Assembly (NCBI GenBank): GCA_028821605.1
Contig: JAPPFM010000010.1
Coordinates: 1 to 64,000, forward strand
Length of the DNA: 64,000 nt
Direction: 5' to 3'
Origin: Candidatus Poribacteria bacterium
Lineage (GTDB): Bacteria; Poribacteria; WGA-4E; WGA-3G
A program made the position numbers and the translations under genes. Shown one piece after another: positions 40,707-50,083 of this stretch (positions are counted from its first letter, which is position 1; each line of letters opens with the position of its first letter). Below the pieces are notes generated by a model. The model was not told the origin of the DNA, did not search any database, and worked only from the letters and a program-made list of their open reading frames with translations.

Positions 40707-42155
40707 ATGGCTGTTAAGGCTCCCAATATCCTCTGGGTTTGCACGGACCAACAGCGTTACGACACAATCGGTGCCTTGGGCAATCCGTATGTGTCCACAC
40801 CCCATGTTGATGGCTTAGTCACCGAGGGGGTAGCGTTCACGCACGCCTACTGTCAAAGCCCTATCTGTACGCCGAGTCGAGCGAGTTTTCTTACGGGTAT
40901 GTATCCGAGCGCGACACACGCAATCCGCAACGGAAATGATTTCTTCCCAGAAGCGTACCCGCTTGTGACACGCACCCTCGCAGATAGCGGCTACGATTGT
41001 GGACTGATTGGCAAGCTCCATCTGGCGAGTGCCTACCGCCGAGTGGAGCCGCGCACAGACGATGGCTACCGCTATTGGCAATACAGCCATGCACCACGCG
41101 ATGATTGGCAAGAGGGACACGACTACGCTGATTGGGTTCGTTCAAAAGGATACATACTTGGCGAACTGAATCGGGATCCAAAAGGTGTGCCAGCCGAGCT
41201 GCATCAGACGACGTGGTGTGCGGAAAAGACGATCGAGTTCATTCGTGAAGAGCGAGACTGTCCCTGGCTTGCGAGTGTCAATATCTATGATCCGCATCCG
41301 CCATTCAATCCACCACAGACACATCGAGAGCAGTTTGACCCAACGGAGATGCCAGCACCACTCTTCCGGGACAGTGATGTAGAACAACAGACCCGATTAC
41401 AAGCGGTTGATTTTCAATCCAAGGTGCGCACACCGGATGAACTGGATATTCGGAGCCCAATCTTGCCACAAACGCCGCGCCAAGAAGCGGACGCAGCCGG
41501 GTTAAGGGATGCCAAGACGCTCAAAGCTGCCTATTACGCGATGATTCAACTGATTGACGAGCAGTTTGGCAGGATCCTTGAAACGCTTGATGAAACAGGC
41601 CAACGCGAAAACACCGTTATTATTTTCACCAGTGACCACGGGGAAACGCTTGGCGACCACGGGCTAATCCAGAAGGGTTGCAGATTTTACGAAGGCTTGG
41701 TCAGAGTGCCACTGATCTTCTCGTGGCAAGGACAGTTTGCGAGTGGTCTCAAAAGCGACGCGCTCGTTGAACTTGTTGATAAAACACCTACGCTCTTGGA
41801 ATTGGCAGGTTTAGCAGTGCCTGAAGGGATGCACGGCAAATCACTTCTGCCTATCCTCCGAGGTGAAGTAGATGCAAACCATCATCGTGATTTTGTCCGG
41901 TGTGAATACTATGACGCTGTTGATCTACCAGACCATTCTTTCGCAACAATGTACCGGGATAAACGTTACAAATTGGTAGTCTATCACGGACATCAGGAGG
42001 GTGAACTCTACGACTTAATTGATGATCCGGACGAATTTGACAATCTCTGGCATGTTCCTGCGAAACAGGACATCAAGTTGGAATTGCTGAAACGGAGTTT
42101 TGATGCATCTATGTTCGCGATGGACAGAGGACCGCGGCGAGTGGGACCGATGTAA
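40707..42155 (+). CDS. Sulfatase (formylglycine type)
   Basis: The 482-residue protein is an alkaline-phosphatase-fold sulfatase. The N-terminus PNILWVCTDQQRYDTIG carries metal-binding acids, and SPICTPSRASFLTG has Cys54 in the CxPSR motif that is oxidised to formylglycine. The metal block FTSDHGETLGDH is at about residue 310. No signal peptide is seen, so it may act in the cytoplasm. It lies 23 bases after the HMA-containing gene. The substrate (sulfated sugar, sterol or other ester) cannot be inferred from sequence. Confidence 0.88.
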   Translation: MAVKAPNILWVCTDQQRYDTIGALGNPYVSTPHVDGLVTEGVAFTHAYCQSPICTPSRASFLTGMYPSATHAIRNGNDFFPEAYPLVTRTLADSGYDCGLIGKLHLASAYRRVEPRTDDGYRYWQYSHAPRDDWQEGHDYADWVRSKGYILGELNRDPKGVPAELHQTTWCAEKTIEFIREERDCPWLASVNIYDPHPPFNPPQTHREQFDPTEMPAPLFRDSDVEQQTRLQAVDFQSKVRTPDELDIRSPILPQTPRQEADAAGLRDAKTLKAAYYAMIQLIDEQFGRILETLDETGQRENTVIIFTSDHGETLGDHGLIQKGCRFYEGLVRVPLIFSWQGQFASGLKSDALVELVDKTPTLLELAGLAVPEGMHGKSLLPILRGEVDANHHRDFVRCEYYDAVDLPDHSFATMYRDKRYKLVVYHGHQEGELYDLIDDPDEFDNLWHVPAKQDIKLELLKRSFDASMFAMDRGPRRVGPM

Positions 42156-42220
42156 AACCTTCGTAATTTGTGAAATTATAAGCAGGTCACGGATACGTAT
42201 CAAAATTTAAGGGGGAGATA

Positions 42221-42457
42221 ATGAAAACAGTAACATATACTCAAGTAGAGCAACTCGTGAAGAAACTCCCAAAAGCCAAGTTACCGATCGCCTATCATTT
42301 GTTAGCTGATTTGATTAACAGAGAAGTGGATGAACAGTCGCCCCAAGCAGCTTTCATGCGCCTTTCGTTGGAGGAGCGCCGTCAACTCCTAGCACAGCAA
42401 GCCAAACAAATGAAAGGGCATTATGAACAAATGTCTGGCGAACAATCAGACTTATAG
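42221..42457 (+). CDS. Small antitoxin-like protein paired with a MazF/PemK toxin
   Basis: The 78-residue protein (MKTVTYTQVEQLVKKLPKAK to EEHRRQL-like C-terminus) is helical and charged, with a hydrophobic middle (LPIAYHLLADLI). It overlaps a MazF-type gene by 35 bases and has a good ribosome site (GGGGGAG). This position is that of the antitoxin, but the sequence has no recognised DNA-binding fold, so the call rests on context. Confidence 0.55.
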   Translation: MKTVTYTQVEQLVKKLPKAKLPIAYHLLADLINREVDEQSPQAAFMRLSLEERRQLLAQQAKQMKGHYEQMSGEQSDL

Positions 42458-42854
42458 ATTCGGAATTTCATTGATGAATGTGAGAGATAATGAGGTTACA
42501 CCTGTTTATGTGAGTCGCGGGGAAATCTGGCAGGCGGACCTTCATGGAAGCATTGGTAACGAAATCAAATACGAGCGTCCTGTTGTCGTGGTGAGCCCGG
42601 ATGAAGTAGGCATGTTACCCATTGCTATTGTTTGCCCAATAACGGAATGGAAAGATTACTTCGCGAATAATATTTGGCATGTGAAGTTAGAACCAGATGA
42701 CACAAATGGACTCACAAAGTTATCCGCAGTTGATACGCTCCAATTGCGCAGTCTTTCTACTGACACCCGGCGGTTTCTTTGGAGGCGAGGAAGGATATCG
42801 TCGCCTGGAATCATGGATTTGATTTCTATAGCAATTGCGGCGGTAACGCAATAA
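42423..42854 (+). CDS. MazF/PemK-type endoribonuclease toxin
   Basis: The C-terminal 110 residues match MazF: VSRGEIWQADLHGSIGNE, RPVVVVSPDEVG, then AIVCPITEWK and LSAVDTLQLRSLSTDTRR. MazF toxins cut mRNA at short sequences. The longest frame starts at ATG 42423, but the family usually begins near MxRGEIW, so a later start (ATG 42474 or GTG 42510) may be real. The upstream gene overlaps and would be the antitoxin. The pair precedes a methyltransferase gene. Confidence 0.78.
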   Translation: MNKCLANNQTYRFGISLMNVRDNEVTPVYVSRGEIWQADLHGSIGNEIKYERPVVVVSPDEVGMLPIAIVCPITEWKDYFANNIWHVKLEPDDTNGLTKLSAVDTLQLRSLSTDTRRFLWRRGRISSPGIMDLISIAIAAVTQ

Positions 42855-42898
42855 TATCTTTGTCTTTATTCTTTATTTCGCAAGAATTTTACTGTAGT

Positions 42899-43690
42899 AT
42901 GATTGAATGTAACACTATCCATTGCGGCGACATGTTTACGCTGATCAAAGAAGTAGAGGATGCCTCAGTGGATCTGATTGTGTGTGATGGACCTTATGGC
43001 GTAACGGAAGAACCGTGGGACCAGATTTCCTCAATTCAGGAATTTAATCTTGCACTTATCAAAAGTTTCGCCCCGAAGTTGAAGGAGGGCGGTGCGCTCT
43101 ATCTATTTGGGAAACCGGACTGCATCGACTTTATAGACTATCGGCAATTTCTGAACCTTCGTTCAAAGATCGTATGGTATCAACCGAGCCGATTGGCACA
43201 AGGACGAATCAATTACACCAATAATTACGACATCATCTGTTATTTTATCAAGGGCAAAAAGCCACGGTGTTATAACTTAGATGCTATCAGAGTCAGTCAA
43301 CTGGTTGAATTAGAGCATCGGAATCGGTGTGAAAACGTGCCGTCCGTAACAAACGGTAAATTTGGTAAAACGAAATACAATCCGAAAGGAAAGAATCCGG
43401 GTGATGTCTGGGGAGATATAAAACAACTCACCTACAAGTCCAAAGAGTTGGTAAGCAGAAAGGCACTCAATACAATCCAAAAACCGGAGCGGTTGATTGA
43501 ACGGATCGTATTGGCAAGTTCATCACCGGGGGACCTTGTTTTGGATCCCTTTGTGGGAGTAGGCACTTGTCCTGTGGTGTGTAAACGACATCAGCGGAAT
43601 TTCATAGGATTTGAGATTGAACCGAGTTTCGTGAAAATGGGTAACGAACGACTTCAAGAATGCCACAACAGGACAGGCGTAACCTTGTAA
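42899..43690 (+). CDS. Site-specific DNA methyltransferase, adenine or cytosine-N4 type
   Basis: The 263-residue protein is a beta-class amino methyltransferase. The catalytic motif IV is DGPYG near residue 33 (VDLIVCDGPYGVTEEPWD), where most members have DPPY. The SAM motif DPFVGVGTCPV is near the C-terminus. The start is ATG 42899, which excludes a longer frame overlapping the MazF gene. It modifies adenine N6 or cytosine N4. No restriction partner is adjacent. It is followed by a promoter for the next gene at 43722-43750. Confidence 0.85.
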   Translation: MIECNTIHCGDMFTLIKEVEDASVDLIVCDGPYGVTEEPWDQISSIQEFNLALIKSFAPKLKEGGALYLFGKPDCIDFIDYRQFLNLRSKIVWYQPSRLAQGRINYTNNYDIICYFIKGKKPRCYNLDAIRVSQLVELEHRNRCENVPSVTNGKFGKTKYNPKGKNPGDVWGDIKQLTYKSKELVSRKALNTIQKPERLIERIVLASSSPGDLVLDPFVGVGTCPVVCKRHQRNFIGFEIEPSFVKMGNERLQECHNRTGVTL

Positions 43691-43721
43691 GCATAAGTTT
43701 AGCGGATTCTGTGGTGAAATT

Positions 43722-43750
43722 TTGACAAAAACGTTATTCCGTGATATTAT
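43722..43750 (+). promoter_or_regulatory. Near-consensus promoter of the 43843 gene
   Basis: A perfect TTGACA (43722-43727), a 17-base spacer and TATTAT (43745-43750). Confidence 0.7.
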
Positions 43751-43842
43751 TTAGTGAAAGAGAAGTCTAATATTGAGCTATTGAACCGAACCCTTGAATA
43801 AGCGTTTATACGCTATCCTGCTTAAAAGCATAAGGAGCGACC

Positions 43843-44697
43843 ATGGAACGGGCTTTTAAATGGCAAGATTTGGCTAATAAGTTTCGCCAAATCGTAATTT
43901 GTTTGACATTTCTTCTCTTTTTTGGTATAACTATTGGTAATGCTGTGGTAGAAGTCGGATTTATCTATCTGGGAGACAAAGGCGACTTTACTGAACCCGC
44001 ATTGGAGTTTGCTGAAAAGACGTTCAAAACCAAACAACTCGCAAAAGCGGATTTGAAGAGCGACACATTCAAGCAGTTTGGTGTTGTCTGGTGGCATGAT
44101 GGCGATGCTGATCCGGGCGGATTGTCCAACGCAGAAATTGATGCGTTCATAAACTACGCTGAAAGTGGCGGCGCAGTGCTCTTAACAGGCGCGGCTATCC
44201 GCTACGCTACACCGTTGGGATTAGAAAACGCTGAACCCCGGAAATTTGGACCCGTTCCAGACGATGGAAGCAATGTCGGTATTATCGTTCTCAAAGAGAC
44301 ACTGGAACTCGGGTTGGTAGACGGGCTCGAAAATGTTGATGGAAAGACCCCGAAAGTCGAGGATTGGATTCAAGTCAATTCAAGTGGATATCCAGTAAGT
44401 GGCGACTATTTCGATAAAATTTGGAAGAATTTTACGACGCTTGCGCATGCTTGGGAGCGGGGTACCAATTACACGGATAGGATTGCAGCTTTCGGTTATT
44501 GGGAAACTGGGGACGGTAAAATCTTCAACATGAATTGGCGGCTTCCGAATTTTCATAAAAACAACAAGAGTATTGATCAGATAGAGAAATTGACCGAAAA
44601 CGTCATCAACTGGTTAGCAAGTGAATCGGAATTTGCGGATGTTTCCCCGGGTGGTAAGTTGCCGATAGTTTGGGGGCATTTGAAAAATCAGAAGTAG
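43843..44697 (+). CDS. Secreted glutamine-amidotransferase-like (ThuA-like) protein
   Basis: The 284-residue protein has a signal peptide (about residues 1-33, IVICLTFLLFFGITIGNA). The mature part resembles class-I-glutamine-amidotransferase-like folds: VVWWHDGDADPGGLSNAEI, FINYAESGGAVLLTGAAIRY and a late AFGYWETGDGKIFNMNWR. The catalytic Cys of active GATases is not evident, so it is likely non-enzymatic. SD-like AAGGAG precedes ATG 43843, and a near-consensus promoter lies at 43722. It is not in an operon with neighbours. The role is unknown; Poribacteria-like genomes carry many such secreted proteins. Confidence 0.55.
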   Translation: MERAFKWQDLANKFRQIVICLTFLLFFGITIGNAVVEVGFIYLGDKGDFTEPALEFAEKTFKTKQLAKADLKSDTFKQFGVVWWHDGDADPGGLSNAEIDAFINYAESGGAVLLTGAAIRYATPLGLENAEPRKFGPVPDDGSNVGIIVLKETLELGLVDGLENVDGKTPKVEDWIQVNSSGYPVSGDYFDKIWKNFTTLAHAWERGTNYTDRIAAFGYWETGDGKIFNMNWRLPNFHKNNKSIDQIEKLTENVINWLASESEFADVSPGGKLPIVWGHLKNQK

Positions 44698-44795
44698 AGC
44701 GAGATGAATCCCTGCGAACCTGATGGCTCTGACTTTATAGCAACTAAGTTTCGACTTTACAAGTTACAGAAAAAAGGATATTTTCATTAGCAATC

Positions 44796-45707
44796 ATGAA
44801 CGATCAGAAAGATACACAATCGGGTTTGCCAGCAGGGGCGAGAGCACGTCTTGACCAGGGCAATTTAACTGGAGATATAGCGTTCTCATCAGATGGCACG
44901 CAACTCGCTGTCGCATGTGACATCGGTATCTGGGTCTACGATGTAGACAGTGGAATGGGGTTGAACCTCCTCGTTGAGCACACGGAATACGTCAGGTGTG
45001 TTGCTTACTCTCCTGATGATAGTGGGATCGCCAGTGGGGGTATAGATAATACAGTCGTCTTATGGGATGCAATCGGTGGGTTGCCCACAGCGACGCTTAC
45101 AGGACATACGGACGCTGTTAGGAGTGTCGCCTATTCCGCAGATGGGGCGACCGTCGCGAGTGCAAGTACTGATGGTACAGTGTGGTTGTGGGATGCCAGC
45201 ACAGGGGAGGCGAAAGACACACTCAAAGGACGCGCGGACTCTATCAGATGTGTTAGATATTCTCCTGATGGGCGCATGCTCGCTGCCGGAACCGGAGACG
45301 ATGATATAATATTGTGGGATGCCGCTACTGGAAAGCACAGAGCCACACTCAAGGGACATACGCATATCGTCGATTCAATTGCGTATTCGCCTGATGGAGA
45401 GATCCTCGCGAGTGGAAGTATTGATGGCACGGTTCGTTTGTGGAATGCAGATGAAAGAAGTTTAATAACGACACTTACAGGACATTCGGGCTATGTCTGG
45501 AGTGTCGCTTACGCACCTGACGGTAAAACCGTCGCGAGTGGTGGGAATGACAACACCATCCGTTTCTGGGATGTCGAGACGGGAGAGCCTAAAGGGACAC
45601 TCACAGGGCATACGAGCAGTGTCAGGAGTGTCGCGTATGCTGCGGATGGCAATACCTTCGCTAGCGGAAGCGATGACCACACTGTATTGCTCTGGAATCT
45701 TACCTAA
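44796..45707 (+). CDS. Seven-bladed WD40 beta-propeller protein
   Basis: The 303-residue protein is made of seven WD40 repeats ending IWVYD, VVLWD, VWLWD, IILWD, VRLWN, IRFWD and VLLWN, with GH dipeptides in most. Several blades are close to each other at DNA level, so they are recent copies. No signal peptide is present; it is probably cytoplasmic and binds partners. It lies between the GATase-like protein and the PSD1 gene. Partner unknown. Confidence 0.85.
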   Translation: MNDQKDTQSGLPAGARARLDQGNLTGDIAFSSDGTQLAVACDIGIWVYDVDSGMGLNLLVEHTEYVRCVAYSPDDSGIASGGIDNTVVLWDAIGGLPTATLTGHTDAVRSVAYSADGATVASASTDGTVWLWDASTGEAKDTLKGRADSIRCVRYSPDGRMLAAGTGDDDIILWDAATGKHRATLKGHTHIVDSIAYSPDGEILASGSIDGTVRLWNADERSLITTLTGHSGYVWSVAYAPDGKTVASGGNDNTIRFWDVETGEPKGTLTGHTSSVRSVAYAADGNTFASGSDDHTVLLWNLT

Positions 45708-45836
45708 GCCATTTGAAGAAATAGATCGTCCTATTGCAAAGTTAACTATAATATGTACGCCGAACGAATTAAGTAGAAACGTGTTTTTCAACAACGAGAA
45801 TAACTAAGCGAAAACCGAATAGTTAAAAAGGAGGAC

Positions 45837-45875
45837 GGCATTTCCTCCGTCAACGACAGTCGGAGGTTTCACGCC
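45837..45875. repeat. REP-like hairpin before the PSD1 gene
   Basis: A stem CCTCCG (45844-45849) and CGGAGG (45861-45866) is set within GGC and GCC (45837-45839 and 45873-45875). The architecture resembles extragenic palindromes derived from IS200-family ends. It lies just before the ATG at 45886 and could affect its translation. Confidence 0.5.
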
Positions 45876-45885
45876 GAGTTTTTTG

Positions 45886-48360
45886 ATGAAACCCAGGTTT
45901 AACGTTGTAACAACACTCCTTGTTGCATTTTCCATCTGTTTCGCGTTCCACCTGACAGCATCAAGTGAGATGGAGCAGCCTGCGAGTGCTGAAGTTCCGA
46001 TGGTGCAAGCACTGAAGGTTCATCCAGAGTCGCTGGCATTGGAGCACGCGCGTGACGGCAGACGGGTGCTCGTGTCAGGTAAGACAAGAGATGGTGCATG
46101 GGTAGATGTAACGCCGTGGGCTGTGCTAACACCGCTTTCGCAGCTTGTAAAGGTGCATGAAGATGGTTATATCTTCCCGGTAACAGTTGGTACAACAAAA
46201 ATTGCGGTGAGTGTTAAAGGTGTAAGCACCGAACTGCCTGTAACTGTCAAAAGTGTTGAGGCACCACCTGTCAGCTTTGTTAGGGATGTCATGCCAGTCT
46301 TGAGCCACGCTGGATGTAACAATGGCACGTGTCACGGTGCAGCAAAGGGCAAAAATGGTTTCAAACTCTCACTCCGCGGCTACGATCCTGATTTTGATTA
46401 TGAACTCTTGATTGAGGATATAGCTGGACGGCGGTTCAATCGAGCGTTCCCTGAACAGAGTTTAATGTTGCTAAAGCCAACGTCGGAAGTACCGCATAAA
46501 GGCGGACAGGTGATTGTCCCAGGAAATCGAGACTATGAAATCATCCGTCAATGGATAGCGGAAGGTGCTATTCCCGACGTTGAGACCACTAAGCGTGTGG
46601 AAAGGTTAGAGGTTTTACCCGATTCTGCTGAACTCGCGATGCCCGGTACGAAGCAGCAGCTTATAGTTATTGCTCATTATCCGGATGGAACCATGCGGGA
46701 TGTCACCCGTGAGGCGAAATTCACAAGTAGCGTCAATGAAGTCGCAAAAGTCACAGACGAGGGTGTGGTGACCGCAGAACGCCGCGGCGAAACCGCTATT
46801 CTCACCCGTTATGAAGGTGCCTATAGTACGAACGGCATCATTGTTATGGGTGACAGGAGTGGCTACAAGTGGGTTAAAACGCCTGAATACAACTACATTG
46901 ATACGCAGGTCCACAATAAACTGAAGCGGATGAAGATTCTGCCTTCTGAACTCTGTACGGATGAAGAGTTTGTGCGGCGTATCTATTTCGATTTAACAGG
47001 TATTCCACCGACTCCGGCACAGGTTCGGAGTTTTCTTGCTGATAAAACCGCATCGAAGACAAAACGGGAGCAGCTTATTGATGCCCTCGTTGAAACACCG
47101 GAATTTGTCGATCACTGGACCCATAAGTGGGGCGATCTGTTGCAGTCTAACCGTAAGTTCCTCGGCGAGCGCGGAATATGGCTCTTCCAACAGTGGATTC
47201 ATCAAGCCATCGCCCAGAATCGTCCGTATGATAAGTTTGTACAGGATTTGATTACGGCGACCGGAAGTACCTATACGAATCCGGCAGCGAACTATTTTCG
47301 TGTTTCCCGTGAGTATACAGCTGCAGTGGAAAATACAACGCAGCTTTTCTTGGGTGTCCGATTTTCGTGCAATAAATGTCACGACCATCCGTTTGAAAAA
47401 TGGACGCAGAACCAGTACTACGAACTCGGTGCGTTCTTCGCGGATGTCAAAGTCAAGCCGGGGCAGCTGCCCGGTGACGAGGTTGTCTACGCCAATTATA
47501 CTGCAGAGCCTGTGAAACATCCGCGAACCTTAGCGGTTGTTGAACCTTCAGTACCCTTCGGAGAAATTGCATCCGAAACTGAGGATAAACGTGAGATGCT
47601 GGCAGCTTGGCTCACCTCTGAAGACAATCCGATGTTTGCACGCGCAGGCGTAAACCGTGTCTGGAGTTACTTCATGGGACGCGGGATTATTGAACCTGTA
47701 GACGATATCCGTACGAGTAATCCACCCACTAATCCCGAATTACTTGATGCGTTGACAAAGGATTTCGTGGACAGCGGATTTGACCTGAAGCATATCATGA
47801 AGACAATCACCCGTTCTCGAACCTATCAGCAGAGCATCAAAACGAACAAGTGGAACAAGGCTGATAAAATTAACTTTTCGCATGCGGTTGCCAGACGCTT
47901 GACGGCGGAGCAGCTATTAGATGCTATCGGAATTGCAACGGGGAGCCGACCACGATTTGAGGAGGTCCCGAAAGACTTCCGAGCCGTGCAATTGCCGGAC
48001 AGTAAGATTAAAGATGATGGATTTTTGAAACTGTTTGGTAGACCTGAGCGCGAAACTTCGTGTGAATGTGAACGCACCACCGAGGTCAGCCTCGCACACG
48101 CAATGAATCTCATTAATGGACCGACGGTTGCAGAAGCACTCATCGATCCAGAGGGACGTATCGCACAACTCATTAAAACGAATCAAGATGACCGGGTTCT
48201 CGTTGAAGAACTGTACCTGGCAACGTTTTCTCGGTTACCGGAGAAGAACGAATATGCAGTAGCGATTGAACACCTCGCGAATGCGGAATCTAAAGAAGAG
48301 GGCGCACAAGACTTGTTGTGGGCGTTAATCAACAGTCCTGCTTTCTTATTCAATCGCTAA
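45886..48360 (+). CDS. PSD1/DUF1549-DUF1553 cytochrome-type protein with a cadherin-like N-terminus
   Basis: The 824-residue protein has a signal peptide (about 1-28). An Ig-like domain follows (VHPESLALEHARDGRRVLVSG). A Planctomycete-type cytochrome region has GCNNGTCHGAAKG. DUF1549 follows (RRIYFDLTGIPPTPAQVRSF), with a further CxxCH (FSCNKCHDHP). DUF1553 ends the protein with VNRVWSYFMGRGIIEPVDD and a C-terminal LYLATFSRLPEKNEY. Such proteins sit with a DUF1501 partner, as here (48481). The set is thought to act in extracytoplasmic degradation or redox steps, but the reaction is not known. The start is taken as ATG 45886; the nearest GGAGG is about 20 bases away, so the start is uncertain. 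Confidence 0.85.
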   Translation: MKPRFNVVTTLLVAFSICFAFHLTASSEMEQPASAEVPMVQALKVHPESLALEHARDGRRVLVSGKTRDGAWVDVTPWAVLTPLSQLVKVHEDGYIFPVTVGTTKIAVSVKGVSTELPVTVKSVEAPPVSFVRDVMPVLSHAGCNNGTCHGAAKGKNGFKLSLRGYDPDFDYELLIEDIAGRRFNRAFPEQSLMLLKPTSEVPHKGGQVIVPGNRDYEIIRQWIAEGAIPDVETTKRVERLEVLPDSAELAMPGTKQQLIVIAHYPDGTMRDVTREAKFTSSVNEVAKVTDEGVVTAERRGETAILTRYEGAYSTNGIIVMGDRSGYKWVKTPEYNYIDTQVHNKLKRMKILPSELCTDEEFVRRIYFDLTGIPPTPAQVRSFLADKTASKTKREQLIDALVETPEFVDHWTHKWGDLLQSNRKFLGERGIWLFQQWIHQAIAQNRPYDKFVQDLITATGSTYTNPAANYFRVSREYTAAVENTTQLFLGVRFSCNKCHDHPFEKWTQNQYYELGAFFADVKVKPGQLPGDEVVYANYTAEPVKHPRTLAVVEPSVPFGEIASETEDKREMLAAWLTSEDNPMFARAGVNRVWSYFMGRGIIEPVDDIRTSNPPTNPELLDALTKDFVDSGFDLKHIMKTITRSRTYQQSIKTNKWNKADKINFSHAVARRLTAEQLLDAIGIATGSRPRFEEVPKDFRAVQLPDSKIKDDGFLKLFGRPERETSCECERTTEVSLAHAMNLINGPTVAEALIDPEGRIAQLIKTNQDDRVLVEELYLATFSRLPEKNEYAVAIEHLANAESKEEGAQDLLWALINSPAFLFNR

Positions 48361-48470
48361 ATGGTTATTAGTTGTCGGTTGTCAGTTATCGGTTAAGAGA
48401 GATTTTGGTGTACCAGAGACTTTTAACTGGTAACTGAAAACCGATAACTGATGACTACCGATAAACGGAG
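48361..48470. repeat. Inverted repeat with GTCAGTTATCGGTT arms
   Basis: GTCAGTTATCGGTT near 48382-48395 is the near-inverse of AACCGATAACTGATGAC near 48439-48455. Related sequences lie near 58110-58165 (AACTGAAAACCGACAACT). It fills the gap between the PSD1 and DUF1501 genes and could form a large hairpin in the transcript. Confidence 0.6.
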
Positions 48471-48480
48471 GAAACAATAG

Positions 48481-49926
48481 ATGTTATCGTTACCACAACT
48501 ACCCGGACGCTTATGTGACGGGTTCTCACGTCGTGAATTTCTACGTGTCGGTGGTGCGGCGATGCTCGGCATTAGTTTGCCACAGGTATTGTCACTCCAA
48601 GCCAACGCGAATACAACGATTGATCCCGCGAAGCCGCTCAATGGCTGGGGGAAAGCCAACTCGGTCATCCTTCTTTTCTTGCAAGGCGGTCCTAGCCATC
48701 TTGATATTTGGGATCCGAAACCGGAAGCTCCCTCAAACATTCGTGGTGAATTTAATCCAATCCCGACCAATGTGCCGGGGATTCAGTTGTCTGAGACAAT
48801 GCCGCGTTTGGCACAACAGATGGATAAGGCTTGTCTTATCCGTTCCGTAAGTTACACGCCAGCGGGACTTTTCAACCACACCGCTGCGATGTACCAAATG
48901 GTAACCGGTGAAACGCCGGACAAGGTCGCGCCTTCGGGACAGCTTGATCCGCCGTCACCAGCCGACCATCCGAATGCCGCATCGCATATCGCAAATTACC
49001 GTCCACCTGATGAACCAATGCTCGCGGCAGTGCAACTCCCGCGTCCGATGCAGGAAAGCAATATCATCGGTAAAGGTGGAAACGCAGGCTTCCTTGGTAG
49101 GGCTTATGATCCGTATTTCCTCTTCCAAGACCCGAATCAGGAGATTAATCTCGACGATTTGAGTTTGCGTCCAGAAGTGCCACCCGTGCGTCTAAAACGG
49201 CGTAAAAATCTCCTTGAAACAATCAATGCTGGAATGCCCGAAATTGATAAGGTGGCGGACTCCTATGCCTTGAACGAGTATTATGAAAAGGCATACAATC
49301 TCATTCTGTCGCAACGGGCACGCAACGCATTCGATTTGTCTCAAGAACCAGATGAGATGAGAGATAAGTACGGTAGACACACCTTCGGGCAGAGCGCGCT
49401 TCTCGCTCGCCGTTTGGTGGAAGCAGGTACCCGTTTCGTACAGGTGAACTGGCCCTCTGTTGCGAACGGTGATCCGAATACGACAGCGTGGGATACACAC
49501 GCAACCAACTTCGGTCCGCTGAAGAACCTTCACTGTCCGAAGTTAGACAGCGCGGTCTCCTCACTATTAGAAGACTTGGATCAGCGCGGTATGTTAGAGG
49601 ACACGCTTGTATTAGCGATCGGTGAATTCGGACGCTCGCCGCGGATGGGCATTAGCACCTCCGGTAACAGCAACGCACCTGATGGACGCGATCACTGGCC
49701 CTATTGCTATACAGGCTTGATTGCCGGGGCAGGGGTCCAAGGTGGACAGGTTTACGGGAAGTCCGATGCAACAGGCTCAACACCGCTTGAGAACCCCGTA
49801 CACCCACGCGACATCCTCGCGACAGTCTATCATACACTCGGTATTGACCCGCACACTATCGTGTACAACCATTTGGATCAACCACGCGAATTGGTGAAGG
49901 GCGAACCGATTGCTGGGATATTCTAA
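48481..49926 (+). CDS. DUF1501 protein with Tat signal
   Basis: The 481-residue protein starts with a twin-arginine signal (FSRREFLRVGGAAMLGISLP), so it is exported folded. The body is the DUF1501 family, related to sulfatase/alkaline-phosphatase folds: VILLFLQGGPSHLDIWDPKP, FNPIPTNVPGIQLSETMPRL, LVLAIGEFGRSPRM and DGRDHWPYCYTGLIAGAG. It is cotranscribed with the PSD1 gene, as in many Planctomycetes. The role is in extracytoplasmic metabolism, details unknown. Confidence 0.88.
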   Translation: MLSLPQLPGRLCDGFSRREFLRVGGAAMLGISLPQVLSLQANANTTIDPAKPLNGWGKANSVILLFLQGGPSHLDIWDPKPEAPSNIRGEFNPIPTNVPGIQLSETMPRLAQQMDKACLIRSVSYTPAGLFNHTAAMYQMVTGETPDKVAPSGQLDPPSPADHPNAASHIANYRPPDEPMLAAVQLPRPMQESNIIGKGGNAGFLGRAYDPYFLFQDPNQEINLDDLSLRPEVPPVRLKRRKNLLETINAGMPEIDKVADSYALNEYYEKAYNLILSQRARNAFDLSQEPDEMRDKYGRHTFGQSALLARRLVEAGTRFVQVNWPSVANGDPNTTAWDTHATNFGPLKNLHCPKLDSAVSSLLEDLDQRGMLEDTLVLAIGEFGRSPRMGISTSGNSNAPDGRDHWPYCYTGLIAGAGVQGGQVYGKSDATGSTPLENPVHPRDILATVYHTLGIDPHTIVYNHLDQPRELVKGEPIAGIF

Positions 49927-49978
49927 ACAGTTTTACAGCGGTGTCACTGATATAGCGTAATCAACACCGATTTTCGTT

Positions 49979-50053
49979 AAGCCTGCTCAATGTGAAGCAA
50001 AAAAGTTTGATCGATTTGATCGAATTGGTAGATGCTTACTGATGAGCAGGCTT
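49979..50053. repeat. 11-bp inverted repeat around the 49980-50050 gap
   Basis: AAGCCTGCTCA (49979-49989) and its perfect inverse TGAGCAGGCTT (50043-50053) flank 53 bases that themselves contain a TCGAT/ATCGA palindrome. The right arm is followed by T residues. It lies between the DUF1501 and PPC genes and could be a terminator or a leader structure. Confidence 0.5.
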
Positions 50054-50083
50054 TTCACTACCAAAGACATAAGGTGATCGACA

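Noticed and set aside
44796-45707. DNA repeats here as a mobile or tandem element
   Set aside because: They are explained by the repeated WD40 blades of the protein.
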